64,000 bases of DNA from contig NW_006920412.1 of NCBI RefSeq assembly GCF_000344685.1, forward strand, positions 2,296,617-2,360,616, given 5' to 3'. The notes under the pieces are model-generated. The model did not search any database and was not told the DNA's origin. It saw only the letters and a program-made list of their open reading frames with translations. Both the position numbers and the translations under genes were made by a program. The stretch comes from Gloeophyllum trabeum ATCC 11539. Its lineage: Eukaryota; Basidiomycota; Agaricomycetes; Gloeophyllales; Gloeophyllaceae. How positions within the stretch are numbered: position 1 is the first letter of the stretch; each line of letters starts with the position of its first letter. This document shows positions 34,870-46,830 of this stretch, piece by piece.

Positions 34870-35592
34870 ATGTTCAAAAAGTAGCTTGTCTCCTTTCGCT
34901 ATGGGTCGGCTGACTCGCTAAATGTCTCCGAGGAAGGTTTCAGCCCTCCACTGACATTTCTGGGCAAACCGCCGTCAAATCGTCGGTTCAAAGGTCTCTC
35001 AGAGCCGGCCTGCTCAGCCAGTGGAAGATCGATCCCGACACGCTCGAATCGATCTGGCCAAAGAAAGAGAACATTACGCTTGTCAAATGGTCAGTTTGAG
35101 GGACTTGTCTGGAGAGGGACAGATGAGAGGAATCGCTATTCATCTATAATCAGTAGAGACCACATTTCTATCTACGCGTTGAACGGGGAACCCCTTTTCT
35201 TCCAGCATTTTGACGGTCCACTTTACCCAACGCTAAGGCTACTTCACAAGTGTACGTCTGTACTCTTACGTCCGGTACGGCTGATAACGGTCATGGTAGA
35301 CCCCTTCATTCTCCCCGTGGTTCGCGTTGATCGGGGTGCAATCCGATTCTTGCTCGCCGGAGCCCATATGATGTGCCCAGGTTTCACGTCAAAAGGCGGT
35401 TGGCTTCCGCCTCCTGAGGAAGCTCTGCCTGCAGGCGTCGCGGTGGCAATCCATGCTGAAGGGAAAGAACATGCAATTGGGATCGGCATCACCAAATTGA
35501 GCACGGAGGACATCAAGAAAGTAAACAAGGGGGTTGGAGTAGAAGTGGTCACGCATCTGGGAGATGACTTGTGGGCTCTACAGAAGGTGTAG
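34870..35592 (+). CDS. TMA20: MCTS1/Tma20 PUA-domain translation recycling factor
   Basis: Four exons (34870-34880, 34937-35089, 35154-35251, 35300-35592) give 184 residues. The first coding exon holds three codons and two bases. The N-terminus MFKKFQPSTDISGQTAVKSS and the segment SVQRSLRAGLLSQWKID match the MCT-1 domain. The C-terminal PUA domain begins near RVDRGAIRFLLAGAHMMCPG and includes GWLPPPEEALPAGVAVAIHA and AIGIGITKLSTEDIKK. With its partner DENR/Tma22, the protein binds the 40S subunit and helps remove tRNA and reinitiate translation. The partner is not in the window. Confidence 0.93.
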
Positions 35593-37591
35593 TCATTGTG
35601 AACGTGCTGTGTACTAATCAAAGAGCGACAACTTGTGTATGATTACGTGTTTCCAAACGTGCCAGGATCCTTCGAGTGTATTGTCGAAGATAAGGCCACG
35701 ATGCCAGGGTTGTATCCCAAGCTCTACTCACGCTATGTAGACGCAAGATAAGCCGCGTACTACGAAGAGTAAACAATCCATTCCTCGTGGCGTTCGCTGT
35801 TTCTGACTGAGGTCGCACTCCTCGAGTTCGATCTTTCCGGTGAGTTGTTCTGAAACCTTGTAGCAAGCTAAGTCTAGAGATAACCGCCGGGTTCCTACTA
35901 TAGACGCAGTATGCCTGTCTCAACTCAGTGAGCAATATAGCAGTGGCGACCCTTCGACAGGGCGCTCCTCAGCCTATCCTCGCGATAACAGAAGTGAACG
36001 TCTGTGTGTACGTCAAAAATTACGTTCCCCCCATCGTGGAGAGGTTCGCTCGTTCAACATGCACCGAGTGCTATCGTGGGACTGCATGGAGGTCGCCTGC
36101 CAGCCATCGGACGATCTAAGGAACCCACAGCTCCCCGTCTGGTTCGCATCCTTTGGTGAAATTTGAGCCTCTTCAGCGATTCGCAGACATACTGTAAGGG
36201 GTGTGTTATGATTGTTCCGTCCGTGGGGCCTATGGAATAATAATTCACGGACCACGATTTCTTCGCGGTCAGTGCCTATTCTGGAGAACCGACCTGGCGT
36301 TCTAGCATTTTCATTGGTTGCCGTCTATTCGAAGCTAATCTCTTTTAACTTTGGATTTGGCCGAGATGGTCACCGGATTACTGTCATGCTCCGTGGTCCT
36401 ACAGGCTCCTTTTACAGTATCCGCCACGGAAGGGCTGGGCATTGCCGGTGTACAGTATGCATAGACTCTTTATTGCTATGTCGAGCCTGTGCTCATCAGT
36501 TGATTTTCCAAATACAGGTCGACGTTGTATCCACATCGAAATCCTCCCATGGCCTGGAAGTATTCCGATTGACACAGTCCTATCTCGGCGGAGCAGGCCG
36601 GGAAGGTCGGACAGTGAACGAGCTTGCATAGTCGACGGATCACCCTGAGATTGCCGTAAGTTCAACCCTTGATACAGGCCTTCCTTGCGCACCCTGAGGT
36701 TATGAGTCCCCTTTCAGGATGTCCAATGACCGGTTTGCGCGCGGCGCCACCAGACTGCTCCAAGGATCGAGTGACGACTGCTGGCTCCATTCACGTTGGG
36801 TATGGCGGGGAAGCGCAGACCCACCGCCAGGCCGTAAGCTATTGCGCGACCTTCTAGCGCAACATACGTTAGCAGTCCCGCCATCCTTCCGAGTCCGCCC
36901 ACGGCGTTCCAGAGTGGTCTTTCCCATGCCATGCCACCACGCTATGATGTGCGGTTGCGTCCCAACGGGGCACAGCGGCGACTGGCCTGATTTCCTTACG
37001 GGACGGTTACGAATCGGTTCGATAGGTTCCATCCTCTTCTTGGAGCGCGGCGTGACCCTTCGGGACGCCTCGTGTCGCGTTTGTCTCAGATCAACTACGA
37101 CCGTTGCGCACTGCAGTTCACTTCTTATCATCGTCTAGGGGTCGTCGACTCTTACTCAATTCATTGGGTTACCCGAGGTCGTCGTCCAGGCACTACACTG
37201 CATTCCCATACACGACCTTACCAGCACATACAGCTCGGCTGGAGATGGTGATGCAGGCACCCAAGCGGGACAGAACAGATTCCGCCTCTCATGATAGCAC
37301 TGCGTGAAAATGATGAACAGTATCTGTATATATTGCACTCGCACGGCCACAAATGCCGTGCTCGGGCAACACCGGAACTGACTCTATATCGGCCTACTCG
37401 GCCGAACCTAAGTTACATGGCGAGTACCAACGGTGACATAGCTAAGGGGTGATAAGATATGTACGAGACGGGGATCAAAACATGAACAAGAACAACAAAT
37501 GAAACCACATACGATGCAGAGACTGAAAAACCAAATAAAATAGTACAGTACGGAATTACTATGAAGAGTAACAACTAGAGGGGATGAGTTG
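35593..37591. other. 2.0-kb gene-poor region
   Basis: It lies between TMA20 and the stop of the Ser/acidic gene. Overlapping short frames occur on both strands, for example at 36212-36631 and 36719-37138 on plus. None shows a motif, a coherent exon chain or a convincing start. I see no terminal repeats or transposase motif. It may hold long UTRs, non-coding RNA or old decayed sequence. Confidence 0.5.
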
Positions 37592-38476
37592 CTAGCACTC
37601 TTGCATGGGGACAAATGCTGGTGATGAATGTACATGGTCGTCTGAGAAGGACGGGGGATCGAGCTCAAAGGGATAAAAGTAAGAATCGTCCGTGTCGATA
37701 TACACTTGGGGACGACGACCAGGTCGCGTGGGCTCGTGGGGGAGGGGAATGGAGGCTGGGTCAATAAGGGAGGAAGTCGAGCGCGCAAAGGGAGTAGTGG
37801 GGGAATCTGACTCGTCGTCCGAGGTGTCTTCGATGGCGTCGGGGACCGAGAGGTCGTCGAAGTCGTCCGCATACGGCAGAGGGTCCGAAAGAGGGCACAT
37901 ATCGAGAGCAGCATGGAAATCGGAGTCGAGCTGACACTGTCGGACGAGAGGCGGATGAAATGGTGGGTAAGGATTCGGGGGATAATATACAGACGAGTAG
38001 CACGAGTGTGGGCTGAAAAGATCGTCGGAGGATGAAGACGGTGAGGGTGGAGGAGTGAAAGACCCGTCGTCCTCGGGAGAAACGGAGATTTGCATTGAGG
38101 GGTCACCACCTTCCTCGTCCTCATCGCCCAGGGTTTCTAAAAGCGAGTCCAACCACTGGGCCTCTGAAGAAGGGGTCTCCGCCTCCCTGGTGTCAGCGAA
38201 CACGCCAGCGTCAGGAAAGACGAACATGTCCTCTTCCTCCGCCAAAGAATCCTCTTCCTCCTCTTCACCGTCACGTCTATGTCCATCGTTTGAGGGAGAG
38301 ATGTCGGTTGATACTACAGGAACAGCAGGCGAACGCGAGCGAACGATAGAGTTTTTGAGGAGCACCCAACGGTGCAAGCTGCAATTGTCTTTGGCGCCGG
38401 CCCCAACTACAGAATGTAGCTTGGAGCGGGCCATGGTGAATAGGCTGGACGAGTCCGTTGTACCGATCGAAAACAT
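37592..38476 (-). CDS. acidic, Ser/Pro-rich hypothetical protein
   Basis: This is a single-exon frame of 294 residues when started at the ATG at 38476; a second ATG at 38434 gives MARSKLHSVVGA and may be the true start. A block NCSLHRWVLLKNSIVRSRS near the N-terminus looks like the only ordered, conserved part. The rest is acidic and rich in Ser, Pro and Asp (EEEEEDSLAEEEDMFVFPD) with Tyr-rich patches such as YSSVYYPPNPYPPFHPP. I recognise no domain. A TATA-like CTATATAAGG lies on the minus strand at 38832-38841, which would imply a 5' leader of more than 300 nt. The protein may be a regulated, lineage-restricted factor; its function is unknown. Confidence 0.65.
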   Translation of the reverse strand: MFSIGTTDSSSLFTMARSKLHSVVGAGAKDNCSLHRWVLLKNSIVRSRSPAVPVVSTDISPSNDGHRRDGEEEEEDSLAEEEDMFVFPDAGVFADTREAETPSSEAQWLDSLLETLGDEDEEGGDPSMQISVSPEDDGSFTPPPSPSSSSDDLFSPHSCYSSVYYPPNPYPPFHPPLVRQCQLDSDFHAALDMCPLSDPLPYADDFDDLSVPDAIEDTSDDESDSPTTPFARSTSSLIDPASIPLPHEPTRPGRRPQVYIDTDDSYFYPFELDPPSFSDDHVHSSPAFVPMQEC

Positions 38477-38831
38477 GGATAACGATGAGAGCGAGAGCTT
38501 TTGGGCAGACACGACGATGTCTGACCAGCCATTTCAGCGAATGGGGCGAAGACAGCAGGAACGAGAACATACGAAGAGGATTGAGCGCTGTTACCGCTGT
38601 ATACGATATACGTTCAAGGGCTCGAACAAGCTGGTACCGTTCTTGGTAGCACGGCTGAATTTGCTGGTCATGCTTGTCTCTAGCACCCGTCAATAGTGGG
38701 CGACGGGGTGGATACAAGACAGAGAGAGGGGGAGGGAGGAAAGAAACACAAAGTCAGACTTAGGCGGACATGGCGGACGAGAGCAGTGGCAAAGGGGCCG
38801 TAAGCGAACGGTGGCCAGAGAGGCTGTGAGC

Positions 38832-38841
38832 CTTATATAGG
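38832..38841 (-). promoter_or_regulatory. TATA-like element
   Basis: On the minus strand the sequence reads CTATATAAGG, a good TATA match about 355 bp upstream of the ATG at 38476. It suggests the core promoter of the Ser/acidic gene with a long leader. Confidence 0.4.
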
Positions 38842-39220
38842 GCAGCGTCACCGTCTCAATGACTCAAATCCAATTTAATTCGTGCTTCTTTGCGAGCCAG
38901 CCCGTCGGCTCAGTTGGCCGACTTTTCGGCTCGTTGCGGGGCAGACCGGGTCCATTTATCCCGATTGGGTGGTTCGAGGACCAGTTCGGTGCCATCACCG
39001 GCCGGGGACAGCCCGTGACTGGGCGGTAAACGCGAATGACCGTGTTTCTGACGCCAGGGCCCTCTCGACGCCAACGGCCTTCTACACGCTTCTGCCAACC
39101 CTGAATTCACCTAGTCTTGCGCTTGTTTCACACCATCGTTGCGCTGCAGTCGGAGATAGTTGCAATGTCTGTACAATTGATTGTCATATGTCGCCAGCCC
39201 GTGCAAACAATAGCACGCAA

Positions 39221-42166
39221 TCACCCCTCGTCCATCTCCTCGTCCGCCTCCTCGTCGCGCACAGTCGTAATCAGCTTCTGTATCCTTTCGATGTTCTTCG
39301 GTGACACGTCGCGTGCCGCAGCGAGTAATTGTGCAGACTTCCGCTCGTTTCCCATCAGGCGATACACCTTAGCCAGCTGGAAGATTACATTCGACTCATC
39401 CGGCGTCGCGTCCCGCAGATGCTCCAGATCTTCCACTGCAAGCTGTTCGCATTTAAAGTCAGCACCAGCCCAGACCCCACCCAAAATAGTCAAACCCTCC
39501 CCTATCTTATGGAAGGGAAGCCCGATTGACTCACCTTATATCTTTTCTTTGCGATATAGATCTTGGCTCGACGATAACGAGCGAGTGCGTTTTCGGGCGA
39601 AGTTCGCACAGCTTGTTCGTACATGGCAAGTGCTTCCTCCCGGTCCCCGCGTCGTTCAAGAACCTGTTATTTCACGTAAGTGACATTGTTCAGCTTAGAT
39701 TAATGGGAATTCATGTAAATCATCCGTTGACTCACCATCGCCACGCACCCCATCAGAACAGCATTGTTAGGATGGATTTCCAACGCCTTGCGGTAATGAT
39801 ACTCTGCTATACGCAGCTTGCTCTTCTTTTGGTAACATACGCCCAAACCATACCTAAAATCACCCATCGCGGATCAGTACCAATTCCTCGTGGCGACGGG
39901 GATGAAAATAGAAAAGGCAAGTGGACCATCGCATAAGGTGGAACACGCACCAAGCGTTGTAATTCCGCGGATCCACACGCAAAGCAGACTGGAAGAAGTT
40001 CACTGATTTATCCAAATCATCGTCCAGCAGCTCGTGTCCGCTAAGGATGAAGGCATACGCGCACGAGGGGTCGAGTTGTACCGCCCGCCGGAAACATGTC
40101 AAAGCCTGGGACTTCTCTTTCTGCAGGGAGAAACAGTTGCCCACTGCTATCCATGCCTCGGGAGACCGCGGGTCCGTGGCAAGCAACTCTTGAGCAAGGT
40201 AAGATAGTCGGACCTCGCGCTGAAGGTGCCATAGAAGTGTAGAATATACCTCCATGTCCCAAACGCGGTATGGCTCTAGTTGACGGACGATGGCAAATGA
40301 ACGCTCGGCCTGTTAGGGCGATATGTGAGGTCACTTGCTACAACCGCGTAAAGGGTGTGATTGCACTCACTGGTGCATATTCTGTGAGCTCGTAATGGCA
40401 CTTGCCTACCATAACCATCACAGATCCTGAGCGCTGGTGCACATGAGGCAGCTTCTCTATCTCCTGCAAACACGTCGCCGTGTCGTGCAAGGCCAGAGCC
40501 CTTTGCGCACTTGCAATTAGACGCATGAGGTTATAGATGTACTCGTCTGCTTGTTCTATATCGAAGGCTTCCTGCGCAGCCTGTTCATCGACTGCTGCCC
40601 AAGGACTTGGTGCTGGGGAGATATCCGACTTAGGGGACCGAGCAATTGAAGGTGGTGAATTTGAGTAAGCAGGCTCTGTGGGACCCGTATCTTCAGTCAT
40701 TTCAGACTCTGTTGATCGCGTACGAGTATGCGCTTGCCGCCGCCGACTCATGGAACCCTACGCGAAGTCGTAAGATAGTGGGAGGCTCAGTCACAGCGGA
40801 TGCAAGCGGTCTTATACTATGTTGTAAAAAAATATTCAGACTCACTTTTGCGGCATGCGTTGATTTATTCGACGAACCGCTCAGTAGCCTTGTGCTTCGT
40901 CTGGTACCGACCGAAGGTTCCCGATCGCTCTTCAGAGCGCCAGAAGCATTTCTTGTGGATGTGGTCTTAGACTGGGAAGTACGGCCGGAAGATGAGAAGA
41001 AGTTAGATAGCATGAGGGCCGGGCGTGCGCGTGCCTTTTTCGAGCGGTCGTCTCCTGCTGTTGAACTCGGCTTCAACGACTTTGCCTCATCACCCGCTCG
41101 CTGTCGTGTAGTGGCCCTCAACCTTTTCTGCACAGGCCCAGACTCATCGGCGGATGATAAGGGGCGCGCAAGGGGAGGGTGGCTGTCTTCGGGAGGACGT
41201 AGACGATTTGGTTCATCGTGCACCATGGAGTTCTCTACGAGATTGAAGGTGTCATTAGGTCCTCTGTATAGTTAATTAGTTAACGAGGTTCCTCGTACAC
41301 TGAGGAGGGCTACTGACACTGATTCATGATGTCCAGTACGCGGATCTAGTCTAAAAGGCTGTGGGTGACGAAAGAGATTTCCGACGTTGAGATTGCCCGC
41401 ATGTGCGGTATCAGGAGTGAAGAAGCCAGCACCCGTAGCTATTGGGACAATCTTAGATTGTAGGTCGTCCGAAGGTATTGGAGGAACTTTCTTCACGGGC
41501 AAGGGCCTCTCCGGAAATAACTCTTTTATCTCAGGTACAGAACCTTGCAGCGTCATTCAGTGTCTCATTAAGTTCTCCGAGCTATTTGGGCATACCTAGG
41601 GCACATAGCCCTTCAAAGGCCTCCCATAGTAAGGGATTGAGGGCGAGAGCTCGTCGGAAACTGGGTCCAGCTAGGTCACGGAGATTCCCCTTCAGAGCCA
41701 TACTCCCTGCTCGACAGTGCATGATAGCCTCGTCGGGGAAGATGCGTGCCTCACGACTGGAAGACGACACTTCATACACTTAGGCTGACGAACTCGGGAC
41801 GGGGAATAGACGTAACTCACAAGATGAGTTATATATCGGGTCGCTCAGACTCTCCTGCAATGCTTCCCGGGCCATTCTGTGCCGCCCCAGGACCGTACAG
41901 CACCTGTATTTTATCTCCGAACATCCACCACATCGTCCATCGGGTGGCGCGTTGACGAGGTGTAATGCGGAGTGAGGTTGACCAAGTCGAAGGAGAGTAG
42001 TGGCATACAGATGAAGGGCGGCGTGATTATTGACATCCACTGAGTAGTACCGCTCAGCATAGAACGCAGCAGACCGGTGAAGGTCAGAATCGAGACATGA
42101 CCATATCAAAGTCTCGAAGCGGCGCTGCAGGGCAAGTAAGAAGGATGGTGTAGTGTCGTATTGCAT
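39221..42166 (-). CDS. CDC27: anaphase-promoting complex subunit Cdc27 (Apc3)
   Basis: Nine exons (42166-41821, about 41769-41596, 41543-41318, 41263-40846, 40757-40371, 40309-39951, 39853-39736, 39663-39535, 39442-39221) give 792 residues. The N-terminal TPR block reads SFLLALQRRFETLIWSCLDS and FYAERYYSVDVNNHAALHLY. A long Ser/Lys/Arg-rich linker follows. The C-terminal TPR array is typical: VWDMEVYSTLLWHLQREVRL, SPEAWIAVGNCFSLQKEKSQ, SCAYAFILSGHELLDDD, YGLGVCYQKKSKLRIAEYHY. Cdc27 forms the TPR lobe of the APC/C and binds coactivators through their IR tails. The acceptor of exon 2 is a choice among three AGs; I took the one giving SSSSREARIFPDEA. The end is acidic (EEADEEMDEG). Confidence 0.92.
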
Positions 42167-42655
42167 GGGGACAGCCTAAGGTCCTGGGGGTAGCATGAAT
42201 TGGCGTAAAAAGCGAGAGCACGGCCCAGTGATGGATTCTGCTGCCCAGGACGCGAACAGTAGCGCCAAATTCAACGACAAAGAGCGGGTTCTTAGGAGAG
42301 AGCACGAGTGTGGCCAGTGGGCGACTAAACAAACCGCGCCTCCCGGTCACGTGACTCGCGACGTGTGTACATGTCACTTTCCTTACCATCACTACGCAGC
42401 GGATATACCGAGGACGACTGAACCAGAAGCCCTCTGTTAATTATACCTTCGCTGATCGCCGTAGCCAAAGGTACGAGGCAAAGACATCAGTATAGACCAC
42501 GCGTCTAAGACCGAAAACCCAAATTTCCACACTTGATTAGCTCTCACTTGCGGACACACCACCTGCTTAGCCCTGTGCGATAGAAGCACGCGAGTTATGA
42601 TTTATCTGTCTTGCTTTATGCGTACACTTCGACCTCCTTAGATCCCTACCACGGC
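42167..42655. other. intergenic region upstream of CDC27
   Basis: It contains the CDC27 promoter and the CCT1 3' flank, both on the minus strand. An ACGCGT hexamer occurs near 42499. No gene is visible. Confidence 0.5.
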
Positions 42656-44729
42656 TTAATGACCGTGACCATCGTCCTCCGGCTTAGGTTCTGGAAGAAA
42701 AGCATCAATCAGCGCCTGGCACCCTGTTGAGAACGATCCGTACACACCTGGCACACATTGTATAGCATCGTCGATACGAAGGAGTGACACTGCAGCCTCG
42801 AAAGCGGACTTCAAGCTGCGGACCTTGCTCATGGTAGGCTCAAGGACCCCCGCAGCCACATTGTCCCGGACATCGCCGTTCAACAAGTCCAAGCCGTATC
42901 GCAGCAAGACCTTCTTCGGATCACCGACAGGGGCATTCTGAGCTGCATTATGGTATGCTCGCAATTTCGCGATAAGGTCCGTTGAGTCCTTGGCGGCGTT
43001 GACTGCGAGTGTTTTGGGGATGGATAGAAGCGCGCCGGCAAACTCAGCGATAGCCAATTGCTCGCGGGAACCCTAGAACATGCCTTAAGCCTTGGGTTGA
43101 TGCGACATAGAGCAACTACATACCAGGGTTGTGGCAAAGTTTTCCAGATAAATGCTCAGAGCAGTCTCGACGGCACCACCGCCGGGTACCACAGAGCCGC
43201 TCTCTAAGGTGCGCTTGATAACTGAAAGCGTATCATGTAGTGCCCGCTCCATTTCATCCAGCATATAATCATTTGCTCCCCTCAACACAATGGAAGCCGA
43301 GCTGACAACCTTCGTGCCCTTCACCAAGATCAGCTCGTCGTCCGAAATACGCTCCTGGACGACCTCTTCTGCTGTACCGAGGTAACTGGGTTCAAAGGTC
43401 TCTTCACCTTCCAGGTTAGCTAGACTGGAGACAAGGGTGCCACCGGTCGCTTTGGCAATGCGCCGGAGATCCTCTTTTCTACAACGACGGACAGCCATTG
43501 CGCCTGCCTCCACGAACTCCTTCAGGCAGAGGTCATCGATACCCTTCGTCGTCAGGATAACATTAGCCCCGGCAGCAAGGATTTTGCGAATACGCTCCAG
43601 CGTTATATCAGACTCCCTAAAGACAAGGTAAGAACATGATGGATGCTACGTGCTCGGCTACTGCGTACCTTTTCCGGATCTCCTCCAGCTGATTGGGATC
43701 GTCCACCAGAATCTGCACGCCCAGCTGCATGCGAGCCTTCTGTAGATTAATATCCAAGCAGGCGATCTTCGCGTTTGTTATCCTTTTCTTCATCGCTGTC
43801 AATGATAACTTAGACTTCAACTTTCGCACGACCGGTCAACGCGAATACCTTGACTGGCTACCGTGCAGTTGAGTGCGTAACCCTTGACGAACAAGGACTC
43901 CCTTGCGCTGCGGCCATGAGCCTTCAGGACGTTAACGGCCTTGACGGGATATTTGATGTCACCACGACTATTGATTGTCTTCACTGCCAACATGGCATCA
44001 ACAGCCATGGGAGCAAAGAGGTCATCATCTCTGAGGCAAATAGGCATGCAGTCAATTACTGCAGGAGAGGGCTCCAAACGGCATAATCGGTTCGAGATGG
44101 GACGCTCACCCTCCGATAATCTTACTCGCCATACTCGTCTTTGCGACGTTGATCAGTGCTTCCCTGCCTAACGCGTCGACCTTGACGCTTAGCTGATCCT
44201 GTAAGAACTTGCACGCTTCTCTGCAAGCCAGACGATAACCAGTGATGATGGTCGTCGGGTGTATTTTCTGCTTCACAAGCTCATTCGCACGACGCAAGAG
44301 CTCCGCGCCAATGATGACCACGGACGTAGTCCCGTCTCCCACCTCCTTGTCCTGCTTCTGTGAAAGATCAACAAATATCCGTCCAGCAGGGTGCTCTACT
44401 TGTAGGAGAGATAAGATGGTCGCGCCGTCGTTGGAAATTGTTACTTCCTGCCATAGCTCTCGTTACTTCATGGTCAATGAATTTCATGGGGAAAAGGACG
44501 CACGCCAATGTTGTCCACGAGCATCTTATCCAAGCCCAAGGGTCCTAAGGAGCTCTTCACTACATTCGCGATCGTCTGAGCAGCGAGTACTATCGTTCGC
44601 AACACGCGTAAGTCCTCGCATATGGGGATTGACACCGATGCAGGACTTGCCATTTTGATCTCGGATGTCCTGTCCAGATACCCTGTCGCCTCCAAGGAAG
44701 GCACCCGCCCTGGGATCCCGTTGAAACAT
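42656..44729 (-). CDS. TCP1: cytosolic chaperonin CCT subunit alpha
   Basis: Seven exons (44729-44651, 44589-44504, 44447-44110, 44030-43849, 43795-43669, 43616-43124, 43072-42656) give 573 residues. The group II chaperonin signature is complete: [78 protein letters not shown], and [20 protein letters not shown]. The alpha subunit is indicated by the N-terminus with [20 protein letters not shown] and by [23 protein letters not shown] folds actin, tubulin and WD-repeat proteins. The first intron (44590-44650) begins with GC (G/GCAAGT); only this donor yields [13 protein letters not shown]. Confidence 0.96.
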
Positions 44730-45207
44730 ATTGGACCGCGTTTGAAGAACACGAGTTACTCTGGAAAAACAAGTGTGCGGTGAGGAAGCCCTCAGTCCCG
44801 AGATCGCGAAGAATCTTTGACCTGCGTCCCCCGTGTGACCTACAGACGCGTTACCGTGATCCGTGACGGTCCTTTCTGCTCTCACATCGCACTGATTGAG
44901 ATCGAGTCCTAGCCAGGAGCCTCCTTTATGGCAGCATTAACGCCTCTCGACTATCATATGAAGACGAAGCGACTTTGTTCTGGCTATCTGCGCGAACTGG
45001 GTCCGCATGCTGCTGCTGCAAATTGAAGAGGGTGTCTGATGCTCTAACATTTTCCCTCGGGCTTCACGGGCGTTGCTTTCTCACTAGCGTCTCATTGAGT
45101 CACATTGACGACTTATCGTAAGCAGGAACTTGGTATGAATACAGGAAGAGGGGCTGTTGCGTGAGCATACAAGACCGTATGTGCGTCTGGAGTTCACACA
45201 TCCAATT
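44730..45207. other. CCT1 upstream region
   Basis: It holds the presumed CCT1 promoter and 5' leader and the 3' flank of the next minus-strand gene. No further gene is seen. Confidence 0.5.
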
Positions 45208-46376
45208 CTAGAGGAATGCCTCGTCTGCGACAAGGAGTCCTCCAACAGGGATTGCGACATTCAAATAGTCGAACTTCGGCGTGCATTGTACAGTTTCGCC
45301 GTCGATTATAGACTCGTTCACAAAGGTATTCTCGGTTGACTTACATGGACTGGTCAGTATCGCGAGCACCGATTGCTTTGAGATTAGGACTCACCGTACT
45401 CATTCGGTCCTCACTGTGCGTCACAGGTAGCTCGTCTTCCAAGAATAACAGCTGCCGCGTCCATTCATATTGTGGTGGTCTGACGTCGTATACGGCCGTC
45501 AACTCCGCGGGTATTGATGTGCGTAGCGGCAAGTCCTGTGAAGAAAGTCCTGTCTCTGCCAATGTGCCCACTGGCACGACGATCATCTCTGCCTGGAAGG
45601 GGAAAGCGTATCTGGTCGTGGACGGCGTTACATGGGGACTATGGGCTGCGACTGCGTGAAGTTGAAGCTGTTCTTGATTCAAGCTGTCGTGCAGTATATC
45701 ATCTGGAGTTCTCCTCGCATAACTGGCGTGGTCGCCCAAAGAACCAAGTCCTAGCGTCGATGGTCCAATCTGGTAGTCACTCCCACCACTCTCGAGCGGC
45801 GAGCGCGAGCATAGACACTGTGCCTGCAGTTCTCAACCGACGCCATATAACCTGCTTTCCTCGATTACTCACCGGCATGCTATCTGACTGCATGGTTGAA
45901 ATGCCTGAATATCCGACGTTCTCATTCTGCCGCCGCTCTTCCCTGACGTCCTCCCTCGTCCCTGCTAGTCTGGAGGAACTTGCGAAGGCCTGAGCAGGCT
46001 CACAGACCTCGCATCTTGCTTTCCTGCGAAATAACGCTGTAATTTTGAGTGCTCTGGTCATGGTGGTATTTGCTGATGTTGCGGTAGATACGGATCGCAC
46101 CCCAAGCCTGGCTTCATATATGCAGTGCGGATTGTCTGAAAGTATCCACTCCCCTCTGTTGATCGAACTGGACGGCATCGCGGACCTTTTCGGTCCAGAC
46201 CGCTACGCTGCTAAGCTTCCGTCTTTCAATTCAGTCTTGAAAATATCATTCCCTTTCGGGCACCCCGCAGCGTCTGCGATCCAGTCGAAACTGTGACATA
46301 CCTCCTGCCGAGAATGATGGCAATGCATGATATCGATGAGCTAGAGCGATGTCCATAAGCGATGGACATCGACGAC
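45208..46376 (-). CDS. conserved-looking hypothetical protein, 5' part unresolved
   Basis: Two 3' exons are well supported: 45823-45395 (143 codons) and 45312-45208, with phase 0 on both sides. They read LCSRSPLESGGSDYQIGPST, then TRYAFPFQAEMIVVPVGTLA, YDVRPPQYEWTRQLLFLEDE and SIIDGETVQCTPKFDYLNVA, ending in VGGLLVADEAFL. An upstream exon ends at 45873 and contains GISTMQSDSMP. Further 5', a candidate start at 46376 (MDIALAHRYHALPSFSAG) is followed by coding-looking pieces such as VWTEKVRDAVQFDQQRGVD that I could not join in frame. I recognise no family. The composition and splice logic favour a real gene, but the N-terminal half is uncertain. Confidence 0.45.
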
Positions 46377-46830
46377 GACGTATGTCCTCAGACCACATGC
46401 CAGCGGTTGCGGAACCATTTTCTTATACTGTATACTGATCATCTGCTGCTGGCCACCCTACGGTCCTCGCAGAATGTCCATTAAGGGCGGGCAGCGGGTC
46501 CAAGGTACATATTAGTCGAACTTATTTTGGCCAGGTATTATGTGTTTTGTTGTTATTGTAATTTCGCACATTTGCGCCTGTACCGATTTCTTATTCCATT
46601 ATTTGAGAGCTGCCGAGAGTATTGAGCAGCCTGCGGTAGGTGTGCCACAGCCACAGGTCGGACGGAGCTACGTCACCGGCCCAAAGACTGCCATATTAGG
46701 GTTGCATCGGTTATGCGGTGATCAATATTGGACGGTGAAGTGTGGCAATTCTTTAGCTTGAACTTGTACTGTGACTTCAGTCGGCATACTAAAGAGGACA
46801 TACGCTGCTTTCCACCCTTGACAGAATACT
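46377..46830. promoter_or_regulatory. divergent upstream region
   Basis: This DNA lies between the unresolved minus-strand gene and the NRBF2/Atg38-like gene on plus. It should contain both promoters. No specific element is recognised. Confidence 0.4.

Noticed and set aside
36719..37138. 139-residue plus-strand frame
   Set aside because: An equally long frame (36700-37131) occupies the opposite strand, and neither has a motif or a homologue I can recall.
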